NCBI GenBank assembly: GCA_009176605.1 | Contig: SEYY01002023.1 | Span: 1 to 50,000 of the forward strand | DNA from: Armadillidium nasatum | Lineage: Eukaryota; Arthropoda; Malacostraca; Isopoda; Armadillidiidae | Length of the DNA stretch: 50,000 nucleotides | Reading direction: 5' to 3' | Part shown: positions 18,851-31,722 of the stretch, in pieces | Layout: the number at the start of each line of letters is the position of its first letter | How positions within the stretch are numbered: the first letter of the stretch is position 1 | Notes under the pieces: generated by a model | What the model saw: the letters and a program-made list of their open reading frames with translations, nothing else | What the model was told of the DNA's origin: nothing | Databases searched by the model: none | Translations under genes and position numbers: made by a program

Positions 18851-19049
18851 ATATTTTGTTTATTTCAAAAATTCAGAATAAATTTGTGAAAATTTGTAGA
18901 ACTCTTATCAATTGTTATTGATAGAGACTTTTGAAATGTAGTTGGCAAGGAATTTTTATTTAATTCATTGACATTATTCTACACTTACATTCAGATAATA
19001 AATCCAGAGAAATTAAATAATCTTTAACACCTGTTTTTCCTTGACACTA

Positions 19050-20345
19050 TTTACATCGCTGCAACATTCAATTTTGATTATCTTAAACTTCTTTATCAAT
19101 TAGAATGTTGTGATATAAATTCTTTTCACTACTTGCAGATATCATTAGCTTGGGATTCTGGTGGAAAGTGAGTGCCATCACACACCACTTTGGCCTCAAA
19201 CAAGCAAAGGATGAAAATCCTACTGGCACTGCAACAGTTTCCAGCTTGATTTTAAATAAATTTCTTGAAGTTTCTAGTATTAAATGTTTTTGAAAGTGTT
19301 TTTTTGACACCATCTTTATATATAACATTCACATTATCTGCCTTACCTAGACATATATGACATATTATCATTTTCATTAAAATTCTTGATCTTTTCTACC
19401 ATTCCTGTATTTATGTTTTCCTTTGGAATAATTTGGCACTTCTGGTAGAATACCAAACATTTTTTTCCATCTTCTGACCTTGTTAACCAAATATAGTGTT
19501 GCTCCAAAGTTTGTTTTGGTTTCTTCTATGCTGTATGGAGACATTGTATATTGAAGGTGGTGCCTGTATGAAGTAGAAGCATTAAATTCTTTAAGACTTC
19601 TCATCTCTTCATACCTATGGAAATTAAAATCCTGTTAATGTATATTCATTATATAATTTCATTATGTAACAAATTTAATATAGGAAAAAAACCTTATGAA
19701 TATTTTTTTTATAATAAAATATATTGAAAATATCTCAGGTTATAAATTATAGAGCCTATATTAAAATACGCTATGTGTCTGATTGATTCCCTGAATTCAT
19801 ACTTCTCCCATCTTTGTACCCATTTTGCTATTCTTTGACTTTTATTGTCTGGCTTCATCAATAGATGTTGAAAATACATCTTCCAACTTGCTTTTCAAAG
19901 AGGTAGATGCCTTTTATACCTTACTACTGAGTGTCTTTGCTTGGTCTTCTTCATGGGTGACATCTGCAAAATTATGTAGATATTGACTTTGAGAGATATA
20001 TATTTAGTTTACATATTTCCAAAACATTTGATTCAAATATAATTTTGAGAAAAGTGTAAATGTGGAAAGATATTTATTAATTTTCAGACCAACCTAATTT
20101 ATTTCAGTATATACTTACGAAATTTGACTGGTGTAACTCCAAGCTCATAAAACACTGTACATGTGCTGCTTCATCATCAAATACTTCTTTTTCTTCTGAA
20201 ACAGTTACTGATTCTTTATCAGATGAATCATTTTCTTTCTCCCTACTTGTAAGTTGTCAATACTTATGAAGTTCTTTCATGCATGCAGTGCGAACATACG
20301 CATTTGCAAGAAGTCCAAATTCTGTCAATGTTCTCAACAATGTAT
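19050..20345 (-). pseudogene. T2 transposon protein relic (T1-type family)
   Basis: Minus-strand pieces of the same protein as in T1. They read SFACLRPKWCVMA and FHQNPKLMISA (about 19215-19130), aligning with T1's LRPKECVLAG and IHQNVKLMI, with the SGTHSVCV part deleted. Upstream comes an FGATLYLVNKVRRWKKMFGI / PNYSKGKHKY block (19540-19400). Further upstream is a FGLLANAYVRTACMKELHKY stretch ending in a stop (about 20325-20250). The parts are in different frames. The match to T1 supports the assignment; the most upstream block is assigned only by position. Confidence 0.5.
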
Positions 20346-20484
20346 TTTAGAATGGGACACAAACTTTTTAATATGGCCTTATTATTTTTATAGTTTGCAG
20401 ACATTTATATTTGATCTGGGGGAAAAACATTCTTAATTAATATCATAAAACAATATTTTATCATGTTTTATTAAGTCCATTTTA

Positions 20485-20890
20485 CTCAAAGTAACATATT
20501 AGCATTAAATACTGAAATTCTTAAGTGTTTCATTTCATACTTTTATGCACAAAGGATAAAGGAACATTTTGTTCATTAATAAAAAAATTTGCAGCAATTG
20601 GCCTCAAAGGGGGGAACAACTCCTCAATATTAAAGTTTTGTTTAACTTTTAAAATATCAGTCCTAGGTAAAAAGTGCCTAGAGTAACTTGTTTATCATGT
20701 TTATTTATACCAAAGACATTTTGTTTTGCATTTCTATTACTAATGGGACAAAAGTTATGACCTACCAAAAAATGCTAAATTTTTGGAACCTCAAAATTTG
20801 GGGAGGGGGGATCGTAACTTGTCTCCCTCAAAAAAAAAATTTTAACTACCTTTCCTTTGTTTTTAGGCTGAAGAGACAAGATATACAAAG
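20485..20890 (-). repeat. Right terminal inverted repeat of T2
   Basis: Inverted partner of 15600-15932, including TAACTTTTAAAATATCAGTC at about 20643. Confidence 0.75.
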
Positions 20891-21698
20891 TTTGGACAAT
20901 ATCTAAGACAGTGATGTTAAAAAAATTTTCTTTTGTATGATTTGTGTTAGTATGCTTCAAAATGATTAAATAACAAATTTCCAAGATGGGGTTTGTGAGT
21001 ATTGACAATTCATGCTGTCCTACAAGCTCAGGGTCAACTTAGATGATCTTCTAAATTTTTTGCTAAACAGGAAGTTGAAAAAATGGTAAAGCTTATCAGA
21101 GTATTCTTAGAATTAGAAAATTAATTTTGATATGACTGTTTAATGTTCTTGGCAGCTACAATTGCATTATTATTATGACAATAGTAAATGGAAACCTATA
21201 TGCTGTATAATAAAGTATATATTCAATGTATATCTCAAAAGTACAAAATGGCAAAGTATACTTGTAGGTTTTATTGGGTAGTTTAGATGAGTTGTATATA
21301 TTTAGCTTGGGTTTTAGTGCTAACCATGGAAATGTAATTTCCTTGTAGGTGATTATTGCTGGATGATGTAAGGAGTTGCTTCTGAAACAATACCAAAAAC
21401 AGGTCAATAAAGCCACCATTAAGGTGAAAAAAAATTATTTATATTTCATTGTACATATAATTCTGATGTACATTAAAAACAAGATTAAATAAACCACTTT
21501 AGAACCTAAAACATAAAATATAATATTCCTTTGTCATAACATTGAATCTTGAAGAATTTGTTCAATAGTGTTATAATATTGTTATAATGTAAATATATGA
21601 CTTGATTATTTCAGATTATATAATATGGTTAACTTTAACAAAATAAGTTAAAATACTTGAAATATTGTTTTCTATTAATATGTATTACATCTAGAAAA
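20891..21698. other. AT-rich sequence without a recognised feature
   Basis: Presumed upstream region of the RhoGAP gene. No repeat copy, promoter motif or exon could be supported. An open stretch on the minus strand at 21156-21419 is compositionally biased and has no recognisable domain. Confidence 0.4.
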
Positions 21699-21829
21699 AT
21701 GTCAATTAACAAATATAGAAATAAATCTATCATAGATCTTCTTGCAATTTTACGTTCTGAAAATGCCACACAGTATGTGTTTTTAATTAAAATGCACCTT
21801 TCCTTTCTAACGGATCTGCAAACTGACCA
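21699..21829 (+). CDS. RhoGAP gene, probable first coding exon
   Basis: ATG at 21699 opens 43 codons (MSINKYRNKSIIDLLAILRS to the FLTDLQTD block), then GTAAGT at 21830 gives a strong donor in phase 2. The next RhoGAP exon at 35926 starts with the single base needed to complete the codon (Gln), so phases agree. The pattern IIDLLAILRSENATQYVFLI is weakly similar to the N-terminal FVEKLRHEKPEIFTELV region I recall for ARHGAP19, at the right distance from the GAP domain. A TAG at 21692-21694 could instead be an acceptor, making this an internal exon. Linkage across 14 kb is inference. Confidence 0.5.
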
Positions 21830-23129
<1,300 letters not shown>

Positions 23130-23336
23130 CTACCACAACTCATGGGCAAAGCCCTTTTTGAAGGGGGGGGAAATAAATCTAAAACAAAAGACAACCTAAC
23201 CAAGCCCAAACCCAATGCAAATCGCTTAGGTGGTAACAGACAGAGGTCTTGAAGAGAGGAAGATTAAATGCAGGAAGAAAAACAGAAGATGATAAGGATT
23301 TCCACAAAATGGAGGTAGCTGGAAAGGAGGCACTGT
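23130..23336 (-). mobile_element. LINE A6: 3' end fragment, family A-like
   Basis: Reverse complement carries the family 3' motif GGGCTTTGCCCATGAGTTG and the C-terminal block SFPATSILWKSL / SVFLPAFNLPLFKTSVC. It is heavily 5'-truncated and joins repeat R copy 2 directly. Confidence 0.8.
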
Positions 23337-24372
23337 AGGGGAGAGAATATGAGGAGTAAAGCAAGCTCCTGATAGAAAAATAGATAGACAAATTTTAAGA
23401 GAGGAAGCTTAGAGGTAAAATTACTGTACAGATGGAAAAGGCTGTAATAAGATGAGATACAGATAGAAGTATTAAATTAGGTTCAGATCTAGTGAAAATT
23501 TCCATTGTTTCCCATGTAATTAGCTAGATAAAATATCTTTAGGTTTCAATCTTGAGAACCTTTTCAATTAATCTGTAATGCTAGGGTAACAAATAAAAGG
23601 ACCACTTGCCTTGCAAGCAATGAAACTCAACATAAAAGGTTTATACATATAATTATTGTAATTGTAAATTCTCTACAAAATAATGACAAAAAAAAAATAA
23701 ATAAATAGTGACTTGTAACTTCAGTCCCTAACTTAATAATCCAAATATAACTACCCAACATTTGCATCAATTCTATATTTTCTTACATAAAATATAGAAA
23801 TAATTATACAACTCAAGAGATACCTTATGAAAATCTATCAATTTTTTTAGTGGCTTGATACAATTTTATTTCTTGGTCAAGAAGGTTCTCAACATCTATG
23901 TTCTAATGTATCTTTTGATTTGGTAGACAAAATCAGGTAACACAAAAACCCATAAGGAAGTCTACAAAGTAATTACAATAATAAGTACCCCTAAACCAAA
24001 GTAAATAAGAAAACAAATGACATTATATTACAATGATTAATAAGACAAATTATAGATAGTACTCAACAAAAATTCATAATTAGGATTATAATTAATTTTT
24101 TCTAAACTGTACAATATTATTTAAAATATTTACCCTGTTTGAACCATGCAAGGCTTGGGATTATGCTCCTACAGTTGCTGCATTAGATTGTATAACTATA
24201 TGGTACAACAAATAAATTCCAAATTTTGTAGCTACAAAGTTTTTCATAAGTACTTTTACATTTTACAATTTCTGTTTTCTGTAATATAACTTTTAGATTA
24301 AAATTTTCATTAGATACACTATGTAATAATACAAAGTATAAAGTTTAAATAAAGAAACAACACCTAATATCC
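23337..24372. repeat. Repeat R, copy 2
   Basis: Second copy of the repeat at 11612-12610, same orientation, ending AATAAAGAAACAACACCT at 24366. It lies between LINE A6 and the Gypsy element G1. Confidence 0.75.
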
Positions 24373-24478
24373 TGGCTCCTCATATTCTTCCCCATTAAGA
24401 TTAATCCTCTCAAGAAAAGGTTTCTTTTATTTCAACAAGTAGATTTTACAAATATTTACAATATATATATATATTTTC

Positions 24479-24604
24479 TGAAAAGGTAAGGAAATATTAT
24501 TTTTAATAGAGAGAAAGCAAATGCGCTATGCTCGACAGCGGACCCTAAGGTAGAATACAGCATTGTGGCATTATAGCTATCACCCAAGAAGTCTTAATTT
24601 TGCA
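24479..24604 (+). repeat. 5' LTR of G1 (126 bp)
   Basis: Starts TGAAAAGGTAAGG and ends AATTTTGCA. It differs from the 3' LTR at 5 of 126 positions with no indels. The five bases before it (TTTTC) are also shared with the 3' copy, so the true start could be 24474. Confidence 0.85.
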
Positions 24605-25639
24605 AGTGGTTGATCCCTTTAGAGTGACAAGTATATAGAAAGAATATAAAAGAATAAATAAATAAATAGGAAGTTTTTTGAATAAAAAAAATAAATAAAA
24701 TGAAATATATAAATTGTTGCAGGGCTTAGAGCTGTAGCGTGCATAAATGAGAGCATTTTCGTGAAGAAATTATAAATCATAGTTAAATAAACTAAGCAGA
24801 TATAAAATTTAAATAAAAATTGACAGTTTAGGAAGAAATAATAGAAACTTTCTGAATATTTTAAAAGAATTTTAGGCCTACATCTGGAATTGCCAACTCT
24901 AGCCTATAAGCTAGTTATTATGCAGAATTTAGCTCTCCCATAATATTGAACTAAAAAACTGTTTTTATGGAAAAATTAATGGTACTTTTAGGAAAATTTA
25001 AATTATTTTAGGCCTAAAGTTGGAAAGGAAATAGGGCCAACATACTCTAGCTTACCCTGTAATTGATAATTGTGCACTTTAAGTACTCTAAAATTTCTTA
25101 AGTTTTCATCATTAATATCAAACAAGAAGTGACTTATAGTGACAGTGTATTAATAAACTGTGATATATAATAAAATAACATTTCAATAAATTTTGAAAAC
25201 AGTAATAATAACAAAGAGAAATAAATATATAAATAAATAATGAATTTATAGAAATTCTAGCCTAGCCTGGTAAACTGGTCTTTATGCAGCATTTTGCTCT
25301 TTTGTGTAGAAATTAATAGACATTTTATGAAAATACAACTGAAAATAAGCAGGCTAAGCTATTCTATAAAACGTACATGGTGATACTTTAGCCTAGTGCC
25401 CTTAAAAAATTTTTTAAGTTTATCAGTGTATCAAATGAACCTTGATTTATAAGTGACAGTGAATTGGTAAACTTTTATATTTAATAAAATGAAATATTTA
25501 AGTAATATTCAAAAACAATTAATAATAATTAAAATAAATAAATACATAAGTAAATAATTAAATATATGGGTGCTAGAACAGTATTACCATAAAGAAGAAA
25601 TCAAATTGAAACAACCCACTTACTGTTTTGAAAATAATA

Positions 25640-25707
<68 letters not shown>

Positions 25708-25885
25708 ATATATATATATTGAAATAAATTGGAAACTATATACAAGCATAGGATAGCAGTGTATTACTATATTCAAACCACCTAAATAAGGCACTACTGT
25801 GGAATTTTGACAAAAAAAAAAAAAAAAAAAAAAAAATTCTAAATAGATAACAATATATAAATTAAAGAAGTAACACATTTCTACG
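24605..25885 (+). other. 5' leader of G1
   Basis: About 1.28 kb of very AT-rich sequence between the LTR and gag, with no open frame. It includes a (TA)n (25643-25719) and a run of about 25 A (25814-25837). Such a long leader is unusual next to so short an LTR and may include later insertions. Confidence 0.6.
25643..25719. repeat. (TA)n microsatellite in the G1 leader
   Basis: About 77 bp of TA with a TTTTA interruption near the right end. Confidence 0.95.
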
Positions 25886-26998
25886 ATGCCTTCATCAAGG
25901 AGAAATAGAAATAGGCATAACAATAACAACATTTTAGAGCCTTCGACTTCGGGCATTTCAATAACTCCCCTGGAAGATGATACTGAAGCTCGGACTAATG
26001 AAACCAATAACAGAGGCACAGAAAGGCCAACTCAACGAACTTCAGAAAGAAGTTCTTCCAGTGACAGTTCATCTTCCAGAAGTCTGTCACCTCAAAATAG
26101 GAAAATGCTTAGTACTCAAGATTTACCAAAATTCGATAAGAGAGACATCGAAAATTGGTTGAACAAATTAGAATGGCTATTCCTGCTTTATTTTGTGAAT
26201 AAGCCTATTGAGAGAATTCAACTTATCGGATCATTATTGCCATCTGCCATTATATACCAAATTCAACCACCTTTAACCGAAAATACTTATGACGAGTTGA
26301 AAAAAGTTTTGCGAGCTACATATGCTCCTTCGGCCCGGGAAAGAGTTGCAGACTTGTTTCAACAGAAATTAAAACCTGGTGAAAAACCCTCAGGATATTT
26401 GAATTGAATAAGGTTGTCACATGGAGATTCTGCATTCGAAAGTATGATACAAAATAATAAAATGGTCGCAAAAGAAATGTTTTTACAAGTATTACCTGAA
26501 GACACAGCAGCAATGCTGGAAGTATTAACAGGAGATCTATCAATTTTTAAAATGGCCGATGCTGCTGATAAATATCTGAGTCACAGAAGCAGAATTGCAG
26601 TAGACCATTACCGCCATTCTGTTGTTAATGCCATAGCCCCTTTTTCTACAAGAACAAGAGACCTTACACCACCACCTTCAATTTCCTTCCTCGCTCAAGA
26701 AGTGGCTAACCTATCCACTCAAGTTGCAGAGGTAATTAAAAAAGTAGACGAGCTTTCAACACAGTCTCATAAAATGGATATTAGGATTACACGACTTGAG
26801 AATAGTCGGACAAGAGGCTACTCCAGGGGCAGGTCACCTTCAAAATATAGGCCAGAAGGTGCTCTTTGCTACTATCATTACAAATTTAGAGAAAAAGCTA
26901 CAAGATGCCAAGGAGGTAGCTGTCGATGGGCACCCAGGGAAGCCCAACTTTCAACTTCAGGACCATCTCCTTCAACCCCTCCGGGAAACGGATCTTAG
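25886..26998 (+). pseudogene. gag of G1 (one in-frame stop)
   Basis: The frame from ATG 25886 to the stop at 26996 is interrupted only by a TGA at 26405-26407, so about 370 residues. The N-terminus is Ser/Arg/Asn-rich. A capsid-like region follows (LPKFDKRDIENWLNKLEWLF, YAPSARERVADLFQQKLKPG), then KEMFLQVLPEDTAAMLEVLT and an Arg-rich tail. The nucleic-acid-binding motif is the arthropod Gypsy type CYYHYKF...CQGGSC, not a classical CCHC knuckle. Gag would form the particle that packages element RNA. It ends with a frameshift signal (separate entry). Confidence 0.85.
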
Positions 26999-27016
26999 GG
27001 GTTAACATCAGCCCCT
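26983..27016 (+). promoter_or_regulatory. Predicted -1 ribosomal frameshift signal (gag to pol)
   Basis: GGGAAAC at 26983-26989 sits in the exact phase needed: gag codons GGA AAC become GGG AAA in the pol frame. Seven bases later a hairpin is possible, AGGGG (26997-27001) pairing with CCCCT (27012-27016) around a 10-base loop. The gag stop TAG (26996-26998) overlaps the stem start. Slippage would fuse gag to pol at the start of the GKRILGVN block. Confidence 0.75.
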
Positions 27017-27903
27017 CAAAAAGGAAATTAAAAGTGAAATTTAATAATAAAGTGCAGTGTATAATAGTTAGTGATAAAAGTGTCAATATTAAATATGAAA
27101 AATTAAGAAAGGAAGAAGGTAAAAGCTACTCCCTGGCAAATGAGGTTTATACTATTGCAAATAATGAAACTAATTCATTTCATAATTATATAAATAATAT
27201 AAAGTATAACAATGTTCAACTTCATGGGAATGAGATTGCTACTACTGATTTAAAACCATCTGTTTTAAACGAAAGAGTATCTCAGTCTAATGAACTTGAG
27301 CATTGTTTGCAATATAATAATTTTAAAGATAAAAATCTGCATTCACAACATGGTGAAAGGCCAGTCTTTGAGCAAGAGCCATCAGCTCTTTGCAAATATA
27401 CTGCGATGCCAGTTGAAAATGCAAATTTTTATAAGGGTACAATGACTCCAAAAATTATGAATGTTTTAAATATGTCCAAACCCAATCTACAATTAAACAG
27501 TCTCTACCGTATTTTTGATGCTAACTCTAAAGAGTTATATGTGATAGACTGTGGAAGTACAGTATCCATTATTAAGGCTTCAGCAGAATATAAAAAAGAA
27601 CCTATTGGTTTTCTTACTGCTGCTAATGGTACTTAAATAAACATATATGATATTAAAACAAAAAATTTAAATTTTTTATTGCATAGAGATTATGAACATA
27701 CATTCTTAATCTGTGATGTAATTAGTAATATTTTAGGAATGGATTTTTTTCAAAAGTATAATTTTTTAATAGATTTTAGTAACCATAAAATTATTGATGC
27801 TCAGACAAGGAGCTCTTGTGATGTTATTGTAGGAAATGATGTGGAGTCTGTGCCCATAAAAAGAATTGATCATTTTGTAAATGTTACTCTATCTCCCAAA
27901 TAG
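26983..27903 (+). pseudogene. pol of G1, N-terminal part with aspartic protease
   Basis: The pol frame opens at 26920, overlaps gag, and holds the protease. ELYVIDCGSTVSII (about 27533) is the active-site loop, with Cys after the catalytic Asp where Thr or Ser is usual. ILGMDFFQKYNFLIDF (about 27733) is the second conserved strand. An in-frame TAA at 27634 and the stop at 27901 interrupt it; the sequence continues in another frame from about 27881. Confidence 0.75.
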
Positions 27904-28138
27904 TCCTTCCACGCCTTCTCTTTACTCTAATCTATTATTTAATTTTAAGGAATTATTTACTGATTTATATTTAAATAATAGCTCAGAGTTATGTAATAAT
28001 GGTAGTACAATGGTAAATGAAAATATAGTTAATGGTAAAAATAATGCTGGGGTAGCAATATAAACAATTCTTCCTTTAGGTATAATAATGATAATAAAAT
28101 TAAAAGTAATGGTAAAAATAGAAGTAATATAAATAATA

Positions 28139-29695
28139 GTGATAGCTATGAATATAAAAATAGTGTTAAAATTTCCCCTTACACCCGCAGAGTATGAGGC
28201 CTTAAAAGAGTTAGTCCCATATAAATTTGAGGTAAGAGGACCTCCAATAAATATAAAAAGCAGAAGAATCTCGACATGCCTATATGACAAAGCTAAAGTG
28301 GAGATAGGCAGGTTAGTTAATGCTGGGGTCTTATCTCCTTCACATTCACCATGGGGTTTTCCAATTTCCGTTTTGCCAAAACCTTCAGGTGGAGTCCGCA
28401 TTGTAGCTGACCTGAGGCTTCTTAACAAAAGAGCAGTTCGTGACAATTTTAGTTTACCAAATTTAGGGGATTTTTCAAACATACTTGCTGGTGCAAAAGT
28501 GTTTTCTGTCCTTGATCTCAAGAAGGCCTTCTATAATTTAAAAGTTCACCCCGATTGTAGAAAGTTTTTAACAATTAATACTCCATATGGTAGTTTTTCT
28601 TATAACAGTATAGTTGAAGGTTTTCATTCTAGTCCCACAAGTTTCACTAAATATATCTCCTTAATTCTTTCTCGTATTCCTAATATTTTCATCTATATTG
28701 ATGACATCCTAATTGCTACTCCAACTCATGAGGAGCATTTAAAAGTCTTAGAAATGGTTTTTGATAGGTTAAATTATTTTAATTTAAAACTAAGTGCAGA
28801 TAAGTGCAAAATTGCCCAACCAAAAGTTACATATCTTGGTTTTGATGTGTCGGAAGGTTTTATGCTTCCTAGTGAGGATAAAAGTCTTTCTATATTAAAC
28901 ATTCCAAAACCTAAGACTGTTAAAGATCTACGTTCTTTCTTAGGAAGTATAAACTATTTCAGATCTTCTCTTCCTGGAATTTCTAATATTATTTCTCCTC
29001 TTCTTTCATTTCTAAAAGGTGCTCCATACTCTCAAAGGAGAGTAAAATGGAATCCTGAGGCTGAAGAAGCATTTAATCTAGCAAAACTGACTCTTAAAAA
29101 TGCTACACCTTTGGGATTTCCTTCTAATAGTGCCAAAATATCAATTTTCACAGATGCCAGTCAGACAGCCTTGGCTGGTGTAGTAGTTTCGACTGAAAAT
29201 GAAAAAACTGTTCCACTTGGATTCTATAGTTATAAATTAAACCCAACTGAAATGAGCTATAGTATTTTTAGCAAGGAACTCCTTGCCTTGGTTAAAACTG
29301 TAAAAAAATTTCAACATATCGTAGAAGGACGAAAGGTAGATGTGTTTTGTGACAATCTTTCAGTCACACAGTCACTTAAAAAAGAGACTGATGCTAATCA
29401 CTTGCTTGCAAGGGAGCAGCGTTACCTAACTTTCTTGTCTGAATATGATTTGAACATAACTCATATTAAATCTGAAGAGAATATAATGGCTGATTATTTG
29501 AGCAGAAATCCTGCAGAGCAGCCAACTGCAAGTTCACTGAAATTACCAGCTCCTTCAAATACTGCAGAAAATGCAGATGCAACAAGCCTTCACTCCAACT
29601 TGGAAGAGAAGACACTGTTACAGAAGTCCTTCCTGAAGCAATCTGCGATGAAGCATTGGTCACACCAGAGCTTTCTCCACAGCAGGATTCTTTAA
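28139..29695 (+). pseudogene. pol of G1: reverse transcriptase and RNase H
   Basis: One 518-codon open stretch. RT motifs: GVLSPSHSPWGFPISVLPKP (about 28323), RIVADLRLLNKRAV, FSVLDLKKAFYNL, and the catalytic YIDD at 28694-28705, all intact. The Gypsy RT thumb (FLGSINYFRSSLPGISNI) is at about 28938. RNase H starts IFTDASQTALAGVV (about 29143), with FSKELLALV and the VFCDNLSVTQSL Asp, and ends in the typical MADYLSRNP (about 29485). The first codons are not a natural start because this is the middle of pol; the upstream region 27904-28138 is low complexity with stops. Confidence 0.9.
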
Positions 29696-30918
29696 TAGAG
29701 GATGACTGTCATTCACTGTCATCTATTTTCCATATTTCATCCAGTGAAGTGTTTAAACTATTTCAGTGTAAAATTGATTATAAAGAACTTCAAACAGCAC
29801 AAGAAACAGATGTGCAACTTCAAAAATATTTAAACAAGCAAGAAAATACTAATCTCAAGCTGACCAAGCGAAACTATTATTATAAAAATGACCTACTGTC
29901 TTTGGTTGTCGATGAATCTATTCCACTTTCACCTCGTGTTTTTGTTCCTGAATCTTTCATTATACCTGTTATTTCTTATTCGCATTCACTTGGGCATTTT
30001 GGAGTCAAGAAAACTCTGGCATCTCTTAGGAAGCGCTTTGTATGGAAGGATATGCCAAAATACACAAAGCAGTTTGTTCTAAGTTGTGATTCATGTCAGA
30101 GATCTAAATCATTACGCAAAATAAGCCCACCATATGAATCTTACCAGCCAGTTTCGGCAAAATTTCAGGTAGTACATATAGACATTCTTAAAATGCCTGC
30201 ATGAAAAAATTATATCTTTTAACTTTAATTGATAGATTTTCTCGCTATCTCTTTGCTTTCCCCTTGAAAAACATAGAAACCTCTACAATTGTGGAGACAA
30301 TTACAAGGGAGTTCTTGCCCATAGCTGGAGTGGTAGGAACTTATGTTTCGGATCGTGGTGGACAATTTACTTCTGATTTATTTACAAGTGTTTGTGAGGA
30401 GCTAGGATCCCGACATAACTTTACTTCTGCCTATACCCCTCAGAGTAATGGACTCATTGAAAACTCTCATAGAACACTATTGAGGTCTCTTCGAGCCATG
30501 CTGTTGGATGAGTTGGAAGATGTTCAAAATTATTGGTTGGATCTCCTTCCCCTAGTGCTGTTGTGCTTAAGAACTGCACCATTAAACTCAGAAGGAATAA
30601 CCCCTGCTATACTTAATGATGGGTCAAAATCCCTCCCTCCCTGGAGCTTTAATAGAGCAAGTTGAGTCCTCATTCCCACTTTCAATAAAAACATACGCAG
30701 AAAAATTAAAATTGTTTTTGGGACTCCCTCTATCTCCAGAATTTTCTGCCAAAAATCCAAAAATATATGTCCCAAAGAACTTACAAGATGCGAAATTTGT
30801 TCTTGTAAAGAACCAACAATATGGCAGAAACAAACTAGAAGCAGTATACCATGGTCCCTATCCCATTGTAAAATTTTCCAGTAATAATGTATACATTAAA
30901 AAGAATAATAAAATATAA
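29640..30918 (+). pseudogene. pol of G1: integrase, frameshifted
   Basis: Continues pol in three further frames: to 30204, then 30201-30665, then 30616-30918. The zinc-binding HHCC module is HSLGHFGVKKTL and CDSCQRSK (29985-30110). Catalytic core residues are visible: the Asp of VVHIDIL (about 30171), YVSDRGGQFTS (about 30341) and NGLIENSHRTL (about 30447). The C-terminal GPYPIVKF block (about 30848) resembles the Gypsy integrase tail. The core triad is present but scattered over frames. Confidence 0.85.
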
Positions 30919-31516
30919 TAAATATTAAACCATATTTTAGTTTAAGTATTGAAAGTGTTGAATCATAAAAATGTGATAAATAAATTGAAGGTGCTATACA
31001 AATCTATTTTTGTAAATTTGTTGTTATTTTACCTTTTTTTTTTTTAAAAAAAAATTTGTGAAATTTTTTTTAAGGTATACTATTTTGCTAGAATAAGTTT
31101 CCTCTAATGCTTTAATTTCCACTATTTCTTCAAATCACTATTCTAACATCTAGGTAAGAAGGTAGGGTGTTCAGATATGAATCTCCAAGTAACCTGGTTA
31201 CTTGGAAATTCATTCTCTGGGTGTCACCATCTTAGAGTAAAATTGTATTGATAATAATTGATTTTTGTATATATAATTTAAAATTATATCGATATAAAAG
31301 GGACTATATCGAGTATATTGATTTCGTACATGCTCACATCGATATCGATGTTGTTAGTGTCATTCTGAGAAAGAAGCCGGTAGAAACTGATCATGATTGT
31401 AATGTCTGAATTATAAATGATTGTGAAAATAATTGATATAAAATAAAAAAGTACTAAAGCACAAAATTATTTTACTACGCCACTATATAATAGTAGAATT
31501 AAGATAAAGAATTTTC
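30919..31516 (+). other. 3' non-coding region of G1
   Basis: AT-rich, no open frame. It contains a perfect palindrome at 31184-31206 (11-bp arms around one base, CCAAGTAACC and its inverse) and several ATCGATAT-like blocks around 31290-31350. A purine-rich stretch precedes the 3' LTR. Confidence 0.6.
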
Positions 31517-31638
31517 TGAAAAGGTAAGGAAATATTATTTTTAATAAAGAGAAAGCAAATGCGCTAGACCCGACAGCGGACCCTAAGGTAGAATACAGCA
31601 TTGTGGCATTATAGCTATCACCCAAGAAGCCTTAATTT

Positions 31639-31642
<4 letters not shown>
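31517..31642 (+). repeat. 3' LTR of G1 (126 bp)
   Basis: Same length as the 5' LTR with five substitutions, three of them clustered at about 31566-31570. Ends at CA, directly followed by (TA)n. Confidence 0.85.

Positions 31643-31720
<78 letters not shown>
31643..31720. repeat. (TA)n microsatellite at the 3' border of G1
   Basis: About 78 bp of TA. The left border of G1 also has a short TA run (24460-24473), so the element may have landed in a TA tract. Confidence 0.95.

Positions 31721-31722
<2 letters not shown>

Larger units (their letters stand above)
15600..20890 (-). mobile_element. T2: second decayed TIR transposon of the T1 protein family
   Basis: Inverted repeats of about 330-400 bp (15600-15932 and 20485-20890) enclose remnants of the T1-type ORF on the minus strand. 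The terminal sequences differ from those of T1, so it is a separate family. LINE A2 (16417-18850) is inserted inside. Outer borders are approximate because the two ends drift apart beyond the CCCCAAA block, and no target duplication could be seen. Confidence 0.6.
24479..31642 (+). mobile_element. G1: Gypsy-type LTR retrotransposon, defective
   Basis: A 7.16-kb element with two direct 126-bp LTRs, a 1.28-kb 5' leader, gag, pol (protease-RT-RNase H-integrase order) and a 0.6-kb 3' region. RT followed by RNase H and then integrase places it in Ty3/Gypsy. The LTRs start TG and end CA. A purine-rich AAGATAAAGAA (31501-31511) sits before the 3' LTR as a possible polypurine tract, and a TGG at 24607 may open the primer-binding site. 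Several stops and frameshifts break pol. It lies in intron 1 of the RhoGAP gene, in the sense orientation. Confidence 0.9.

Noticed and set aside
20900..21130. Possible TRIT1 downstream exon after an AAACAG at about 21070
   Set aside because: The short EVEKMVKLIRVFLELEN stretch does not match TRIT1 and stops at once.
21156..21419. 87-codon minus-strand frame upstream of the RhoGAP gene
   Set aside because: No recognisable motif and no splice signals that give a sensible product.
27922..28521. 199-codon minus-strand frame across the G1 RT start
   Set aside because: Shadow of the RT frame; no domain, biased composition.
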